From the NCBI GenBank assembly GCA_030765045.1, contig CM060961.1, positions 141,674,538-141,738,537 of the forward strand: a stretch of DNA of 64,000 nt, in the 5' to 3' direction. Each line of letters begins with the position of its first letter. The stretch's first letter is position 1. The stretch is from Tenodera sinensis (taxonomy: Eukaryota > Arthropoda > Insecta > Mantodea > Mantidae). Below, piece after piece: positions 1-10,206 of this stretch. A program made the translations under genes and the position numbers. Under the pieces are notes generated by a model. It saw only the letters and a list, made by a program, of their open reading frames with translations. It searched no databases and was not told the origin of the DNA.

Positions 1-362
1 GGAGGATGAAACAGTAATCAGATCTCCAAAAAGTGAATGGTCATATTCTGGTTTTGAAATTTTTGTATTTACATGATTCATGAGAAATAACTAGATAATG
101 TTTTTGCATGTTTATCGTAAACACATTGAAATTTGGAATTGAGGGGTGTCTTGGAAATGGTTAATAACTTTAACAGATAAATTGTACTTAACAAGCCCTA
201 CATTCATTCTTTATATAGAAGAGTTTTTGTCTCAAAAATTAATCCATATTGGAACAGATTTGTAATTTGTGGAAAATGCAAGATATTGTTTTATTAGTTC
301 AAAAGTCGTAAAACGTGTAGTATTTTAACTAATATCTTGAGCACTTTTCAAGAAAAATGTTA

Positions 363-600
363 GCTGTTGCAGCTACAGTTTAATGTAACATTGTATTAAA
401 TTTAGTTGCACAGTTGAAAGGCAATAGAAATTGGTGCTCTTTGGATGTTCACACAAGAATTTTAATGCACATATTAAGAGCACGATGGACAAATTATGGT
501 TCATGGTGTGTCGGAAGTGTGCAACAGCAATAATCTTCTGGAATTACAAATTATGTGTATATGTAATTTGTCTTGAGTGAAGATGACAAGATATATCATG
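363..600. repeat. Repeat R, copy 1
   Basis: About 230 bases that recur in the same orientation at 3038-3246 with roughly 90 percent identity by eye and a few small gaps. The best conserved block runs from the wording around 505 to 598 (matching about 3150-3243). No coding potential or terminal repeats were seen. It could be a local duplication or two copies of an unclassified repeat. Confidence 0.7.
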
Positions 601-738
601 CCTTTTCCTCAGAAGAGCTACCTTAATAAATAAAAATTTTTCAGTTAATCTGTTCGCAAATACACATGTGCATGCTAAAAATAATTTTTCAAAGCTGGAA
701 AGGGGGACCTTGAAATAAGAATTTCTGGTGCATACAAG

Positions 739-1190
739 TAATAATAATAATAATAATAATATAATAATAATAATAATAATAGTTTATTCACCATTTGGTA
801 ATTACAATAATTACAATAGGCTTCGTCTGTAACTTACAACTAATGAAACAAACAAAAATTTCTAGAAGGGATCGTAATATTATATATGTTTTACAAGTCA
901 TGTTTACTTATATCTAAGTATTCTTGAGTGCTGTAGAAAGGAGTTTTTGCTAGCCATTTATATATTTTTTCCTTAAATTTTTGAATATTTGTACTGCGTG
1001 TTTCTAAAGGAAGTGAATTAAATATTTTAATACCATTTAACTTGTAGTACCTTGAGGACTTCTGCAGTCTGAGATATGGTGCATCCACTCTGTTCCGGTT
1101 TCTTGTGTTGTATGTGTGTATTTCACTTCTGGTATTATAATTTTGTAACACTTTTTGGTTTAATAAAATGTTCCTGTGCTTGTTAGGTCA
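739..1190 (-). mobile_element. Non-LTR element H, 3' end with (TTA)n tail
   Basis: A minus-strand frame (1151-891) encodes the typical C-terminus of a Jockey/CR1-like reverse transcriptase: a YNTRNRNR-type stretch, then GIKIFNSLP, then a terminal PFYSTQEYL block. On the minus strand it is followed by a short 3' UTR with a GAATAAAC poly(A)-like signal near 787. The copy then ends in a TTA microsatellite (739-781), which is probably the retroelement tail. It is 5'-truncated near 1190, so all RT catalytic motifs are absent and it is a dead fragment. Family is from protein resemblance only. Confidence 0.75.
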
Positions 1191-1809
1191 ATGCTAAAAT
1201 ATTAAAAACTGCATGTTGGTCATTGAAAGTTATGTTTTCATCAGCTGTGGTATAAATCTTCATTCCAATCAATGAATAAATATTAAAGTGATTGCTTGTA
1301 AGTGCACAAAACTGGTATATTTTCTGCTGCTGCTTTATAAGTGGTCATAAATGCAAATTTCAACAATGCAGAGTCTGTTGTATGGTGTGTCCTACAATAA
1401 ATGTTTCCACTGTCTTTCCCTTGCTTCGTTTTTCTAATTAAAGTTGGTGTGTTATCAGATAACTTCATTTACAGTAGACAGTGTGCTTTGTGTGTGTAAA
1501 TGCAGGGAAACCAGAGTAAATACAGCATAAAATGTGTTAAAGCTCTGTATATCTTAAGTTGAGCCAAAAAAAAAAAAATTGCAACATTGGCATTTGGCCA
1601 GTTCTTCTTCCCAAGCTACAAGGTCATTGGCACTATTCAACTGCTGCCTCAGCTGTCATTAGCAGGAGCCATATTCATGCCTTTAAGTGGCCCATTGTAC
1701 ATATTCTAAATATTCAGTTTAAATTTTAGCATTAGCCTCTTGAAATACCTATTTTAAATGTGATGGCTCCTTTGTCACCAGTCTTTTTATTGCCAAAATG
1801 AAGTATTCC

Positions 1810-2013
1810 ACAAGTGCTTAGCAAGTCATCTCTACAGAATAGGCATCTCAGCCTCACCAATATGTGTCCTGTGTAACGATCCAGCAGAAATGAACGAAAA
1901 CCACTTGAAGACCTGTGAAGCATTAAGATCAGAAGAAACTACAGTTCAAAAGTACTGGAAAGCACGAATGCTAATGGCTTCATTGCGAGATGCAAGGCAC
2001 TAGAAAACAAGTG
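1810..2013 (+). mobile_element. Non-LTR element A, copy 2 (3' terminus)
   Basis: The plus strand reads the last 60 or so residues of element A: a LASH-like start, SASPICVLCNDPAEMNE with paired cysteines, then a conserved WKARMLMASL ending. It matches the minus-strand C-terminus of A1 at 21.7-21.9 kb almost word for word. The copy (1817-2006) ends in AAAAC, like the (AAC)n tail of other copies. It is flanked by a 7-base duplication ACAAGTG (1810-1816 and 2007-2013). It is a severely 5'-truncated, inactive insertion within the presumed eIF1 intron. Confidence 0.8.
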
Positions 2014-3037
2014 CAATAATAATGGTAACAATGACATTTTTTATGAGCTTAATAATGGAGTTTTTAATCTGAATATCCTCATAGATTATAACCATGATAT
2101 GTTGCTTTTCTTCCTTTGCTGAAATTACAAACCAAATCTTGGACATTGAAGCACTAAGAAATGAATAGCAACAATAAATAAATGTTTGCACCATTGTTTG
2201 TTTGTGCCTGTGTGCAATGCCCTCAAGGCCTAGAAGGATCAGTTTCGTACCACACTCTGGCACTTGCAACATCATTCTCAGATGAAACTTGTTCATCACT
2301 TCGATCTCCTGAAGTCTCCTCAGTTATCCCCAGAACATTCAGGCCCATTAAATTCAATATTTAACTCTTCATCCTGTTTTCATAAACTGAAAAAGCAACA
2401 CAAACTGCAAGAACAGGTCTCTAGAATGAATAAAATGTGAGAAAATATTAAACTGGCTGATTCAGACACCTGTTGCCAGAAATATATGTTCAAAATATCA
2501 AACCACAGCAAATTATATAGAAAGATAAGGACTACTGAGACACGAGACAGAACGAGCAAATTCTGCCTTTTAGTACATATGTCGGTAGGAAATGTTAACC
2601 CCAAGTATACTTGTTTTGTTCTATCAAAACTAAAAACACTAGTATACTCTGGCTTTTATGTTAAGATGTTAATATTTGTAGGTTTATCACATATTGGGGA
2701 ATGAAAAGAATTTTAAGAGACATTACCAGGATTCATTTAACATTAACCATTTGAGTGCAGTAAGTCACTCTAATTGACTAAGCATGTAACAGTTTATTAT
2801 GCAACAAATCTGGATTTGCAACTTAAATTTACAACAAGCGGTCTGTCATTATTTCAGGATATAAAAGTGCTCAATTTGGTTAAATTTGCACAAATAGTAC
2901 TTTTTCTATATTCTTTCATAATATCAAGTCCATATTTGAGACTAAAGCAAATTTGAACTCTTAATGGCATAGAATCTCATTGCTTACCAAGCTTTAATGG
3001 CAAATCTGCCACATTTTTTAATTGTGCTTCATATTTG

Positions 3038-3246
3038 TTGCAGCTACAGTTTAATGTAACATTGTATTCATTTTAATTGCACAGTTGAATGACAATAGAA
3101 AGTGCTACTCATGCACATATTAAGAGCATGATGAGCAAATTATGGTTCATTGTGTGTCGGAAGTGTGCAACAGCAATAATCTTCTGGAATTACAAATTAT
3201 GTGTATATGTAATTTGTCTTGAGTGAAGATAACAAGATTTATCATA
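3038..3246. repeat. Repeat R, copy 2
   Basis: Second copy of the 230-base repeat seen at 363-600, same orientation, 2.67 kb downstream. It lacks a short block around the position matching 430-470 of copy 1. Just after it, at 3311 and 3390, the 19-base phrase CCACACCCATTGTGTGCAG occurs twice about 80 bases apart, a second small local duplication. Confidence 0.7.
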
Positions 3247-3428
3247 ATTTGCTTATATAATGCATTCATGCTATTTAGAGATTTTAGCAAAGAATAGTGT
3301 TAAAATTTTGGCCACACCCATTGTGTGCAGACAGTAACCATCCAAAGCAGTTTTATGGAATTTGTGAGAAATTTGAAATTGTTGAACCACACCCATTGTG
3401 TGCAGCCAAAAGTCAGATTATTGCTTTT

Positions 3429-3560
3429 ATGGTGCAGTGGTCATCTTTCTGCCTTAACCTAAAGGTCACAGGTTGGTTCTAGCTGGGGGTGATGGAATTT
3501 TTCTTTAATTAGAATCTTATCTTTCCTAACCTCCAATGTCTGGAAATATGCGGGAATAAG
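3429..3560 (+). repeat. tRNA-headed SINE T, copy 1 (degraded)
   Basis: A tRNA-like head with a decayed A box (GGTGCAGTGG) and B-box region (CACAGGTTGGTTCTA) is followed by a tail that resembles the one after the better preserved copy at 50241: a GGAATTTTTCT phrase, then a TCTGGAA phrase. The head is too degraded to be a tRNA gene. The family is named here only from these two copies. Confidence 0.45.
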
Positions 3561-4423
3561 ATTAGTGCATTTTATATTAAAATGATTAAGAAACAAATAT
3601 TGAAGAATCCAGGTCCACAAGTTGTTTCAAAGTCAAAGCTCATAATATTGATAGAAATTAAGTGCCATAAAAGTTAAATTTTAAAAATAGATGGGGTAAA
3701 TCTTTCGTTTGATTAGTTAAATGAAATTGCTGCAGGTGCTACTTTGTGCCAGTCTTGCAGTGACAATATTGCCAACCTAAGCATGAAAGAAGCAGTCTTA
3801 TTTGCGGTATAACTTCACAGATCCTACAGCTGCACCATTGTCTGTTCACAATTGAAGCTTCTGCTTCATTTTTACTTTCTCTACTGGTAAGTAGGGGAAG
3901 TATTGTATTCCACCCAAAAATTTGATGTCGAGATTTCACCGGAAATATATGTTTTGAGACCCCCTGAATCCAAAAAAAGCAGTTTTAGAAAAAGGTCTGT
4001 GTGTGTGTCAGTCTGTGGACAGCATAGCTCAAAAATGAAAAGTCTGTTAAAAACCAAAGTTGGTTAAGTTTAATGTCTTTCAAGGATGCGACATGAAGAT
4101 TTTGAAGAAAATAGCCCCACCCTAAACTACCCTTTACATGGAAAATTTTTATTTTCTTGAAAATGAGTAACAATTTTGATTAAAATAACATGTTTGAGAT
4201 ATTTTTATGACAATGAAATGTATATCTTGAATTTTCTGGCTATAGCCCCTGTAGTCGTATTTACTCTGGACGACTATTGCATAACTGATAAACCGTTAGA
4301 GATAGACCAAATTATGCTATATAAAAAATGTAGATCAAACTGCGTAAGCTTTCACGGCCGGTGTCATAATATAGAAACTGATTATCCGGGCTTGTGGGCC
4401 GTGGTCTAGTCAGGAAACTCCTT

Positions 4424-4464
4424 CCAGACGTTTCATCCGAAGCTGCATCGAACATCCTCAGTGG
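4424..4464 (-). ncRNA. Hammerhead-ribozyme-like motif in PLE1, left half
   Basis: On the minus strand the order is CCA, CTGAGGA, T, a 6-bp stem (GTTCGA with TCGGAT, loop TGCAGCT), GAAACGTC, TGG. This matches a type I hammerhead: stem I CCA/TGG, core CUGANGA, stem II, GAA, a self-complementary ACGU stem III and the GUC cleavage triplet. Hammerhead motifs in Penelope-like elements, often with a very short stem III that works in dimers, are established. One odd point is the unpaired U before stem II, so activity is uncertain. Confidence 0.5.
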
Positions 4465-4826
4465 TGTTGCCTTAACACTCTGGTAGTCTTGGCGATGACT
4501 GACACTGAGCCTTTTGGCTTCACTGGCTTTATATGTTTGGCACTGGTGGGCGGAGCTAGTTCCTGGTTGCTCCGGTCTTGGCTTATTGGTGCAGCTGCTG
4601 CGGGGGCTGGGTTGCTGCTTCTATTGTCTATGCTTGATGAGACTGTTGGCGGCGTATGGTCCTGGATTTGTTGACGGTCTGGTTTCCTGCGTGCATTTTG
4701 TAATGCTGGATCCCAGGCTTTATTTAGGCATCTGGTTTCTTCCTTTCTATTGAAGTTATGTTTGTGGATCTCTATAGCTTCTCGACTTAAACGGGTGTAA
4801 TAATGTACTGCGGTCCTATTTTCCAC
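4458..4826 (-). pseudogene. C-terminal tail of a Penelope-like RT/GIY-YIG protein
   Basis: This 122-residue minus-strand frame starts with TRLSREAIEIHKHNFNRKEE and continues into LNKAWDPAL. That pattern is familiar at the end of the GIY-YIG endonuclease region of Penelope-like proteins, where an RE(A/S)IEI-K block and an N-asparagine/arginine motif recur. After it comes a proline- and serine-rich tail without recognisable domains. The RT and most of the endonuclease are missing, so this is a fragment. The upstream edge is the foldback at 4792-4844, which truncates the frame. Identification rests on remembered family pattern and should be checked by profile search. Confidence 0.65.
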
Positions 4827-5046
4827 AGTATATTATTACACCCGGTATTAGCAGTACTGTCGGATTTCCACTCCTGAATTCACCGGTGGAGGTTTTTTAG
4901 TGGAGTAGTACCTTCGGGTGAAGCCCACAGTCCCCCTCTGTGCCTCTCAGTGCATGGGGCACCGTAAATGGATTTTTCCTCCACTTGAAAAAAAAAAAAG
5001 GCTCCGTGTCAGTCATCGCCAAGACTACCAGAGTGTTAAGGTAACG

Positions 5047-5087
5047 CTACTGAGGATGTTTGACGCAGCTTCGGACAAAACGTCTGG
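5047..5087 (+). ncRNA. Hammerhead-like motif in PLE1, right half (core mutated)
   Basis: Plus-strand partner of the left-half motif. Stem II changes to GTTTGA/TCGGAC: one position goes from G-U to G-C and another from C-G to U-G, so pairing is kept. The conserved GAAA after stem II reads AAAA here, which should inactivate a hammerhead. Cleavage-site GTC and the TGG stem I strand are kept. Confidence 0.4.
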
Positions 5088-5850
5088 AAGGAGTTTCCTG
5101 ACTAGACCACGGCCCACAAGCCCGGATGATCAGTTTCAGATCTTGCTAAAATACACAATTTATGTCTCAATAAATTTTCTGGTAGGGTGAACCATTTCGG
5201 AGATATTCCTTATGTGTGAGAGCTTTAAAACATTTGACTATCGCACAAAGGCTACTGTATTCTAACATTCCCCTTGCACCTACAAGGAAATAAGCTATAA
5301 GTTGTACAAATGTTTATCTCAACTAACACGAAGATATAGGAATAAGAGTTTGTAAGAATGGTTACTACAAAAGTAGAGTAAGTCATGTGAGTGCAACACA
5401 TCAGATTTTTATATAAACGTTGCTGGGTTGTGCTTGTGGCTTATCTAGTCCAATCAATGGCAACATATCTCAGTAGGTTTCATTTCTGCACTTGGGTTGG
5501 CAGTCAACCAGGTGCATATGCTGCATCAGGAGAATGGCTTGGTTTGTTGACATTTCAACATGCTTTTTTATGAAAGGAAAGGTGGTTAAGATAATGTGGG
5601 TGTGATGCTGCTTTTGGGAGTGCTTAAATGTTACCCAAAATGTACACGATATATGGAAGACAGTCAAAATAAGTAATCTAGATGTGAAAGTTACTGCTTC
5701 ACATTCATTTCATAAGATTAAAACTCCCCCTCCCAATGCAGATGTGCTGCATATCATAAGCAGGATTGGACTACAGAAGAGTTGCTACCATCCAAAAGGA
5801 GTAAGATGGTCTTCATTTGAACGCCATTTATTGTGGCCATAGGTTTTGTA

Positions 5851-5941
5851 GGTGGTGCTTTGTAAGATTTGAAGCTTTCATGGCGAGTGTTATTAATCAA
5901 GGCTGATCACCTGTGAAGCCTTGATTAAGGTGGTGCTTTGT
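5851..5941. mobile_element. Tiny 65-bp PLE-like insertion with 13-bp target duplication
   Basis: GGTGGTGCTTTGT occurs at 5851-5863 and again at 5929-5941. Between them lie 65 bases that begin with TGAAGCTTTCATGGC, resembling the AAGCTTTCACGGC outer end of PLE1, and that end in a 12-bp hairpin (TTAATCAAGGCT at 5893-5904, AGCCTTGATTAA at 5917-5928). I read it as a minimal, extremely truncated PLE-family insertion. The family assignment is weak; the duplication is clear. Confidence 0.5.
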
Positions 5942-6425
5942 TCATGGTAGCAATAAACTGAGAAATATCAGTGGTCCTTTTGAAAGAAATGATTTGAAAC
6001 CTTACGTTGATACACTTTTTGTGTATAAAAGTGTATATTCCAAACAAAGGCATACATCAACACCCAATCTTAAGTTTTTACGTAGTTCATACCAGGGCCC
6101 AGAGTTTGACCTAAAAATGTTAGAAATATGCAAGCATTTACGACTGAAAAAAATTAGGAAACATGATGTATATGACCTAAATATTTTGGCTGCATTTTCA
6201 AAATCTTAAAATGCTTAATGCTGTTTAAATTAACATACGAAAATACTTCAAAATCTACCATACTCAATAAGTATTAATTTTGTTGCATTTTGAATTTAAT
6301 TCCTCAATAAAGAGCTAAATCTCGGCTCTGCATAGAATGAAATATATTTTAAAGGGTGATCAAAAGGAATTATAGTAGCAAATTAGAAACTTATATTTTA
6401 AAGTTTTCAAAAAGGAATAGTCTTA

Positions 6426-6534
6426 AGAGGTGGGATCAAGACTGAAAAATTCAATGCCATAGCCGGGATTTGAACCACAGATCTTCAGGTTATCGAGCAG
6501 CTGCTCTAACCACTAAGCTACCATGGCCAACTTG
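6426..6534 (-). repeat. tRNA-headed SINE S, copy 1
   Basis: On the minus strand: A box TAGCTTAGTGGTTAGAGC, B box GGTTCAAATCC, then GGCATTGAATTTTT, the tail shared with the copies at 14119, 29353 and 45143. The anticodon arm does not fold convincingly, so it is a SINE rather than a tRNA gene. Confidence 0.7.
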
Positions 6535-8261
6535 CCAGTATGACTTTAAATTCCCCAACCAAGTCATACTTTCCCGGTTAGACCACAAGGGAATCTCACA
6601 AATACCCCAAGGGCGACTTAAAATACTAAGTACTTTGTAACCTTTAGATAGTAATTTGTGTGTTTAAAAGCACCAGCATTAAGTTTGGCATACATAAATG
6701 ACAATCTTCTATTTGCATGCAACATTTTAGAGTTGAATTAATGTAACTTGGGTATCCTGACATGTGCGTTCCCACTATGCAAAATATGCAGTGTTGCTGA
6801 TCATTTAGTCTGTCAGTCATTCCCCAGCTGAACGCAAGAGGACATGTAAACAGAGTTAAAACTTTTTTGTCTCGACTTACCACAGATAAATAGATTAACT
6901 TTTTTGACCAATGAAGTAAATTTGATGTGACATACATATGATGTGAAGGTATATATAAAACTTGCCACTTCCCAGAATAAAAGATATGATGTAAAGTATG
7001 CCTGTAAGCTTTTGAATGGTGCTAATTTTTCGTGCTGTGCAAGAATAAGCACACCTCGTTCTATTTAACACCTTTACAAATGCCACTTGATTATTTAAAT
7101 GTCTGTGCAAGTATTATATTATACCTAATAGACCAAAGATGTCAGTTTTCTTGCACTTTTAAATGCAATCCGAAAGAAAGTGTGCACTAACTACATGTTG
7201 GCTTATCTGGCTTGGGTGCATTAAACATTTAATAATAATCATAACAGTAATAATAATGGTGAAAATGACAACACAGGAATTGTAGCAGAAGCTTAGAAGT
7301 CTAAAATTAACTTACACAGTTTGCAGTTCACCGATTTTTATGTTCAACTTTATATATGGCCATGGTGCAGCAATACAAATCACTCCTAAGTCACAAAAAA
7401 TCGAAACTAGAAAAAATACCTGTTGTTCATTTAGCAAAACTGGAAAATTATGCAGTTTACATGGTAATTCTTATTTTATGCCGGCCAATTTATACTGCTG
7501 TCTTAGGCCATATGTGGGCAATGTTAAAGTGTGTTACGGGTAGAATCAGTCCTGAGTTTGCCTCTAACACACTTTACAGTTCAGATTTTATGCTTTAACT
7601 TTATAATATCGCACCACTGGGAAAGCAAACAAAACATTCACACCTCCAAGGTGAGGCATGTGGAGGGGTTGAAAAGGCGATGGAGATATTGGCTATTTCA
7701 AGGTCAAACTTGGTTGTCATGGCAACAGGCTCACACACCGCCAATATACCATGCCCAGAACACATGCCGAGTGTGCTGTCAGAATCACCAACTTACGTTA
7801 ATTCAAGCATAACAGGAAAAAGACTTAAAATTACATACAAGAATTACATGTGAAAAATCTTTGGGACGACTACAAGTGCATATGTGAAACTGGAATAAAA
7901 ATACAAAAAAGAAAACTTAAGAGAATGACTAATATGCAAAAATGGCAAGAAAATGAAAACTTTTAAAAATCTTAAAATATTACTTTATATGACACACAGG
8001 GATTGCATAATTTTAATCACCATTGCTTTGCTTATATTTTCCATGGAAAAAAAACCACAAACAAAAACTGACATCAACATCCAGGCCCTGGTTTTTACCA
8101 ATAGTGCTCTTGATGTAATGTTATGTGCAGCACTTCCTCTTTCGAATGATATTGACATCATTTTTTAAGAATTACCTATGATAGTGCATTGTTTAAATTA
8201 TAAGTAATATAGTTCAATAACCAGGTAGGTCATATTGGGGAATGAAGTAATGGTAAAAAGA

Positions 8262-8425
8262 GTGCAGGGTCCCTTGAGTTTAACTACCCGACGTCTGGCT
8301 TCTCACGATAATAGAAAATCGTGGATCTTATCCAGCGAACTTGCACTGACCGAGATTTGAATTTGGGACATTCTTGAATGTAAGGCAGATATGCTATCCA
8401 CACACTATGAAGGTGGGCTGATTGT
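8262..8425 (-). repeat. tRNA-headed SINE U, copy 1
   Basis: On the minus strand a decayed A box (AGTGTGTGGATAGCAT) and B-box region (AAATTCAAATCTCGGTCAG) are followed by sequence with a TTATC-rich body. It resembles the better copy at 57083-57296, whose head and CTCGCTTAGG continuation are clearer. Located about 100 bases before the eIF1 splice acceptor. Confidence 0.5.
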
Positions 8426-8530
8426 CATATAGGCCTGTATACCTTTAGTGGGTGGTGCTGTAACTGTTTACAACTGTCTTAGATTTTACTTGTTACATTT
8501 GTGATGTATATTTCCAAAGGCTAATGATGG

Positions 8531-8544
8531 TTCTTTTTCCTTAG
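8531..8544 (+). promoter_or_regulatory. Splice acceptor of the eIF1 last exon
   Basis: A pyrimidine-rich tract TTCTTTTTCCTTAG ends in AG immediately before GAGTTCGCC. A possible branch point CTAATGA lies at 8521. The acceptor phase leaves the exon starting on a complete codon, matching the known eIF1 reading frame. Confidence 0.85.
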
Positions 8545-8691
8545 GAGTTCGCCTGCAATGGCACTGTAATTGAACATCCTGAGTACGGTGAAGTGCTCCA
8601 GCTACAAGGTGACCAGCGGGAAAATATCTGCCAGTGGCTCACAAAGGCAGGCCTTGCCAAACCTGAACAGCTGAAAGTTCATGGTTTCTGA
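8545..8691 (+). CDS. eIF1: Translation initiation factor eIF1 (SUI1), last coding exon
   Basis: Encodes the C-terminal 48 residues of eIF1: it starts EFACNGTVIEHPEYGEVLQL, continues through GDQRENICQWL and ends LKVHGF then TGA. eIF1 is a small cytosolic factor of about 110 residues that binds the 40S subunit near the P site and enforces accurate start-codon choice. This exon covers the second half of the SUI1 fold. The sequence is nearly invariant across animals, so identity is secure. The N-terminal half must be encoded upstream of the window, because no matching exon is seen in 1-8544. Codon use is ordinary and no break is visible, so it looks like the live gene. A retrocopy is less likely because a splice acceptor precedes it. 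Confidence 0.95.
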   Translation, partial: EFACNGTVIEHPEYGEVLQLQGDQRENICQWLTKAGLAKPEQLKVHGF

Positions 8692-9420
8692 ACACATTGT
8701 CTCTCAAATGATCCTCCCAACACACTAAATTGTCTGCATCCAGGAATTTCCAGTGTACGAAGCTGTGAAATACATTCAATAATCACTGAATTTGGGGCGG
8801 TTTCACTTTGTCAGATATTTTAGCAATAATCTGTGTAGGCTTACATGTTTGCGTTCTTTTAGATAAATATTCTACAAGCGTATATAGGCAATTCAATCTC
8901 GATTCATCAATCTGAAACATAAGGGAAATGCGTGTGTTGCAAGAGAGGTAGCATGTATTTGAGTGCAATTGATGATTTTAGAGAAATTTGTCATTCACTT
9001 AGGAAACAGCAATGTTAACAATGGCTTTTTTATTTAATGAGAAAGGATGCGATTTTTATAAGAAATATTTTTGTAAATGGAAAATGCGTTAACTCCCAAG
9101 AGTTATTTTGTTTCTATGTAAGGCCTTTTATGAAGTTTTGCCTCTTTCAATTAACCTCAACAGCACTGCGTAAGAATTGTTTCAAACTTCCAACTACTCC
9201 ATTTTCATATTTCGTGCCTTTTAGGGGGGATCATGCAAATCTGAGTTGCAAATTCATAGAGTATGCCTTCAATGAGACACCTGATCCAAATTGTATAATC
9301 TCCATTTTGTAATTGTTGTTTATTTATCTGGTACAGTGTTCTGCATTAGAAAAATTTTTCAGTTAAAATTTAATTGTAAGGTGATTCAAATATTCAAATA
9401 AAAACTATTGAATATACAAA
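8692..9420 (+). other. Probable eIF1 3' UTR
   Basis: AT-rich, non-repetitive sequence following the eIF1 stop codon and containing no transposon that I recognise, unlike its surroundings. The first AATAAA with good context is at 9397-9402. The end near 9420 is inferred from that signal; no transcript evidence is available. Confidence 0.55.
9397..9402 (+). terminator. Candidate poly(A) signal of eIF1
   Basis: AATAAA about 705 bases after the eIF1 stop codon, followed by a T/G-rich stretch (TGTGAAAAGTTGGTTTTTG) that could act as the downstream element. I did not find an earlier canonical AATAAA in the presumed 3' UTR. Confidence 0.5.
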
Positions 9421-10206
9421 TGTGAAAAGTTGGTTTTTGTACATGTATACTTCCTGTACTTACGGTTTTCCTGAATAATTCCTTTTTATCCATTTTTCTG
9501 TTTACTATGGTTATGACTACTGGTATCAGTATTCATTTAAAACTAGCATATTTTGAGACCTTAATCTTTTGGTTTCAGCCTGTAGTAGTAAAACACAAGG
9601 CTAAGATATTGAAATAGATTTGCAGTGAACATAAATGCAATGTAACCGGATGTATGGTTGAGTGATTAGGAAATGATGTATGAAAGATTGAATATCAACT
9701 ATATATAAATGTGAAATATCCTATGCAAATTTATTAATGACTAAGGCAGTGCTCTAGACATTTATAAGCAATCAAATATGGCCACAATAATTCAAAATGT
9801 TAATTCTGAGACAGTCTTGCCTCTAACAGTTGTAAGACTAGCTTGAATCGTGGTTTAAGTGCCTTTTGGACTAAGTTTAAATGAAAGTTGCTTGCCATCA
9901 CTTTCTGCTGTAATGTTTAGATCAGGCATGGGGAAGAAGGGTGACAGGAATGACATGGAGTATTTACCCTCTTCACTTGCCCTATTACCAAATGCAAGTC
10001 TTCGTTCTGGTTCTGTTTACAGATACACGACTTTACAAAAAAGGTAAGTTTCAAGGTGTGCCGTTGCGAAACTGAATAGAAGCATGATGTATTGGTTTTG
10101 CGATTGTATGTTACATACATTTTCTTTTGGTATGACAAACACAAAGCTTTATTTTTACAAGGAGACCACCTGTGTTCCAGTGAAGAATTCTTATGTTTTT
10201 AATGTG
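9421..10206. other. No recognised feature
   Basis: Downstream of the eIF1 poly(A) signal. AT-rich sequence with only short chance reading frames; I recognise no gene, repeat or RNA here. Confidence 0.5.

Larger units (their letters stand above)
4337..5137. mobile_element. Penelope-like element PLE1, two inverted halves
   Basis: Inserted in M1 between copies of AGATC (4332-4336 and 5138-5142). About 130 bases at each end are inverted copies of each other (roughly 4374-4505 and 5008-5135). The left half is on the minus strand and carries the coding tail of a PLE protein; the right half runs on the plus strand. The halves meet at a foldback with 19-base arms (4792-4810 and 4826-4844, one mismatch). 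Penelope-like elements are known for GIY-YIG endonuclease domains and inverted or tandem terminal copies. A related 300-bp copy lies at 43370-43669. Confidence 0.75.
3874..5405 (+). mobile_element. Element M, copy 1 (interrupted by PLE1)
   Basis: Begins ACTTTCTCTAC right after a run of T and ends with a decayed subterminal repeat (GTAGAGTAAGT), then ATGTG-loop-CACAT and CAGA, followed by another run of T. Internal landmarks shared with other copies are a GTGTGTGT tract near 4000, the phrase GGACAGCATAGCTCAAAAA, and TCTGGCTATAGCC near 4235. The PLE1 insertion splits it (4337-5137). No reading frame is conserved between copies, so M looks non-autonomous. The end structure fits Helentron-derived (HINE) elements; see findings. 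Confidence 0.8.
1..8544 (+). other. 3' part of a long eIF1 intron (inferred)
   Basis: The eIF1 exon at 8545 begins in mid-protein after a splice acceptor, and no upstream eIF1 coding sequence is visible here, so this stretch should be intron. It holds repeat R (two copies), an element H tail, A copy 2, SINEs T1, S1 and U1, M1 with PLE1, and a small PLE-like insertion, each listed separately. In 5942-6425, 6535-8261 and the other unlisted parts I see only AT-rich sequence with short chance reading frames. The reading would fail if the first exons lie elsewhere, for example if this exon is a pseudogene fragment. Confidence 0.6.

Noticed and set aside
3874..5405. M as a classic MITE with terminal inverted repeats
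   Set aside because: The inverted 11-mers are subterminal at the 3' end, no target duplication is seen, and a 3' stem-loop follows; a rolling-circle type fits better.
7210..7262. AAT-like simple repeat
   Set aside because: Too short and irregular to list as a microsatellite.
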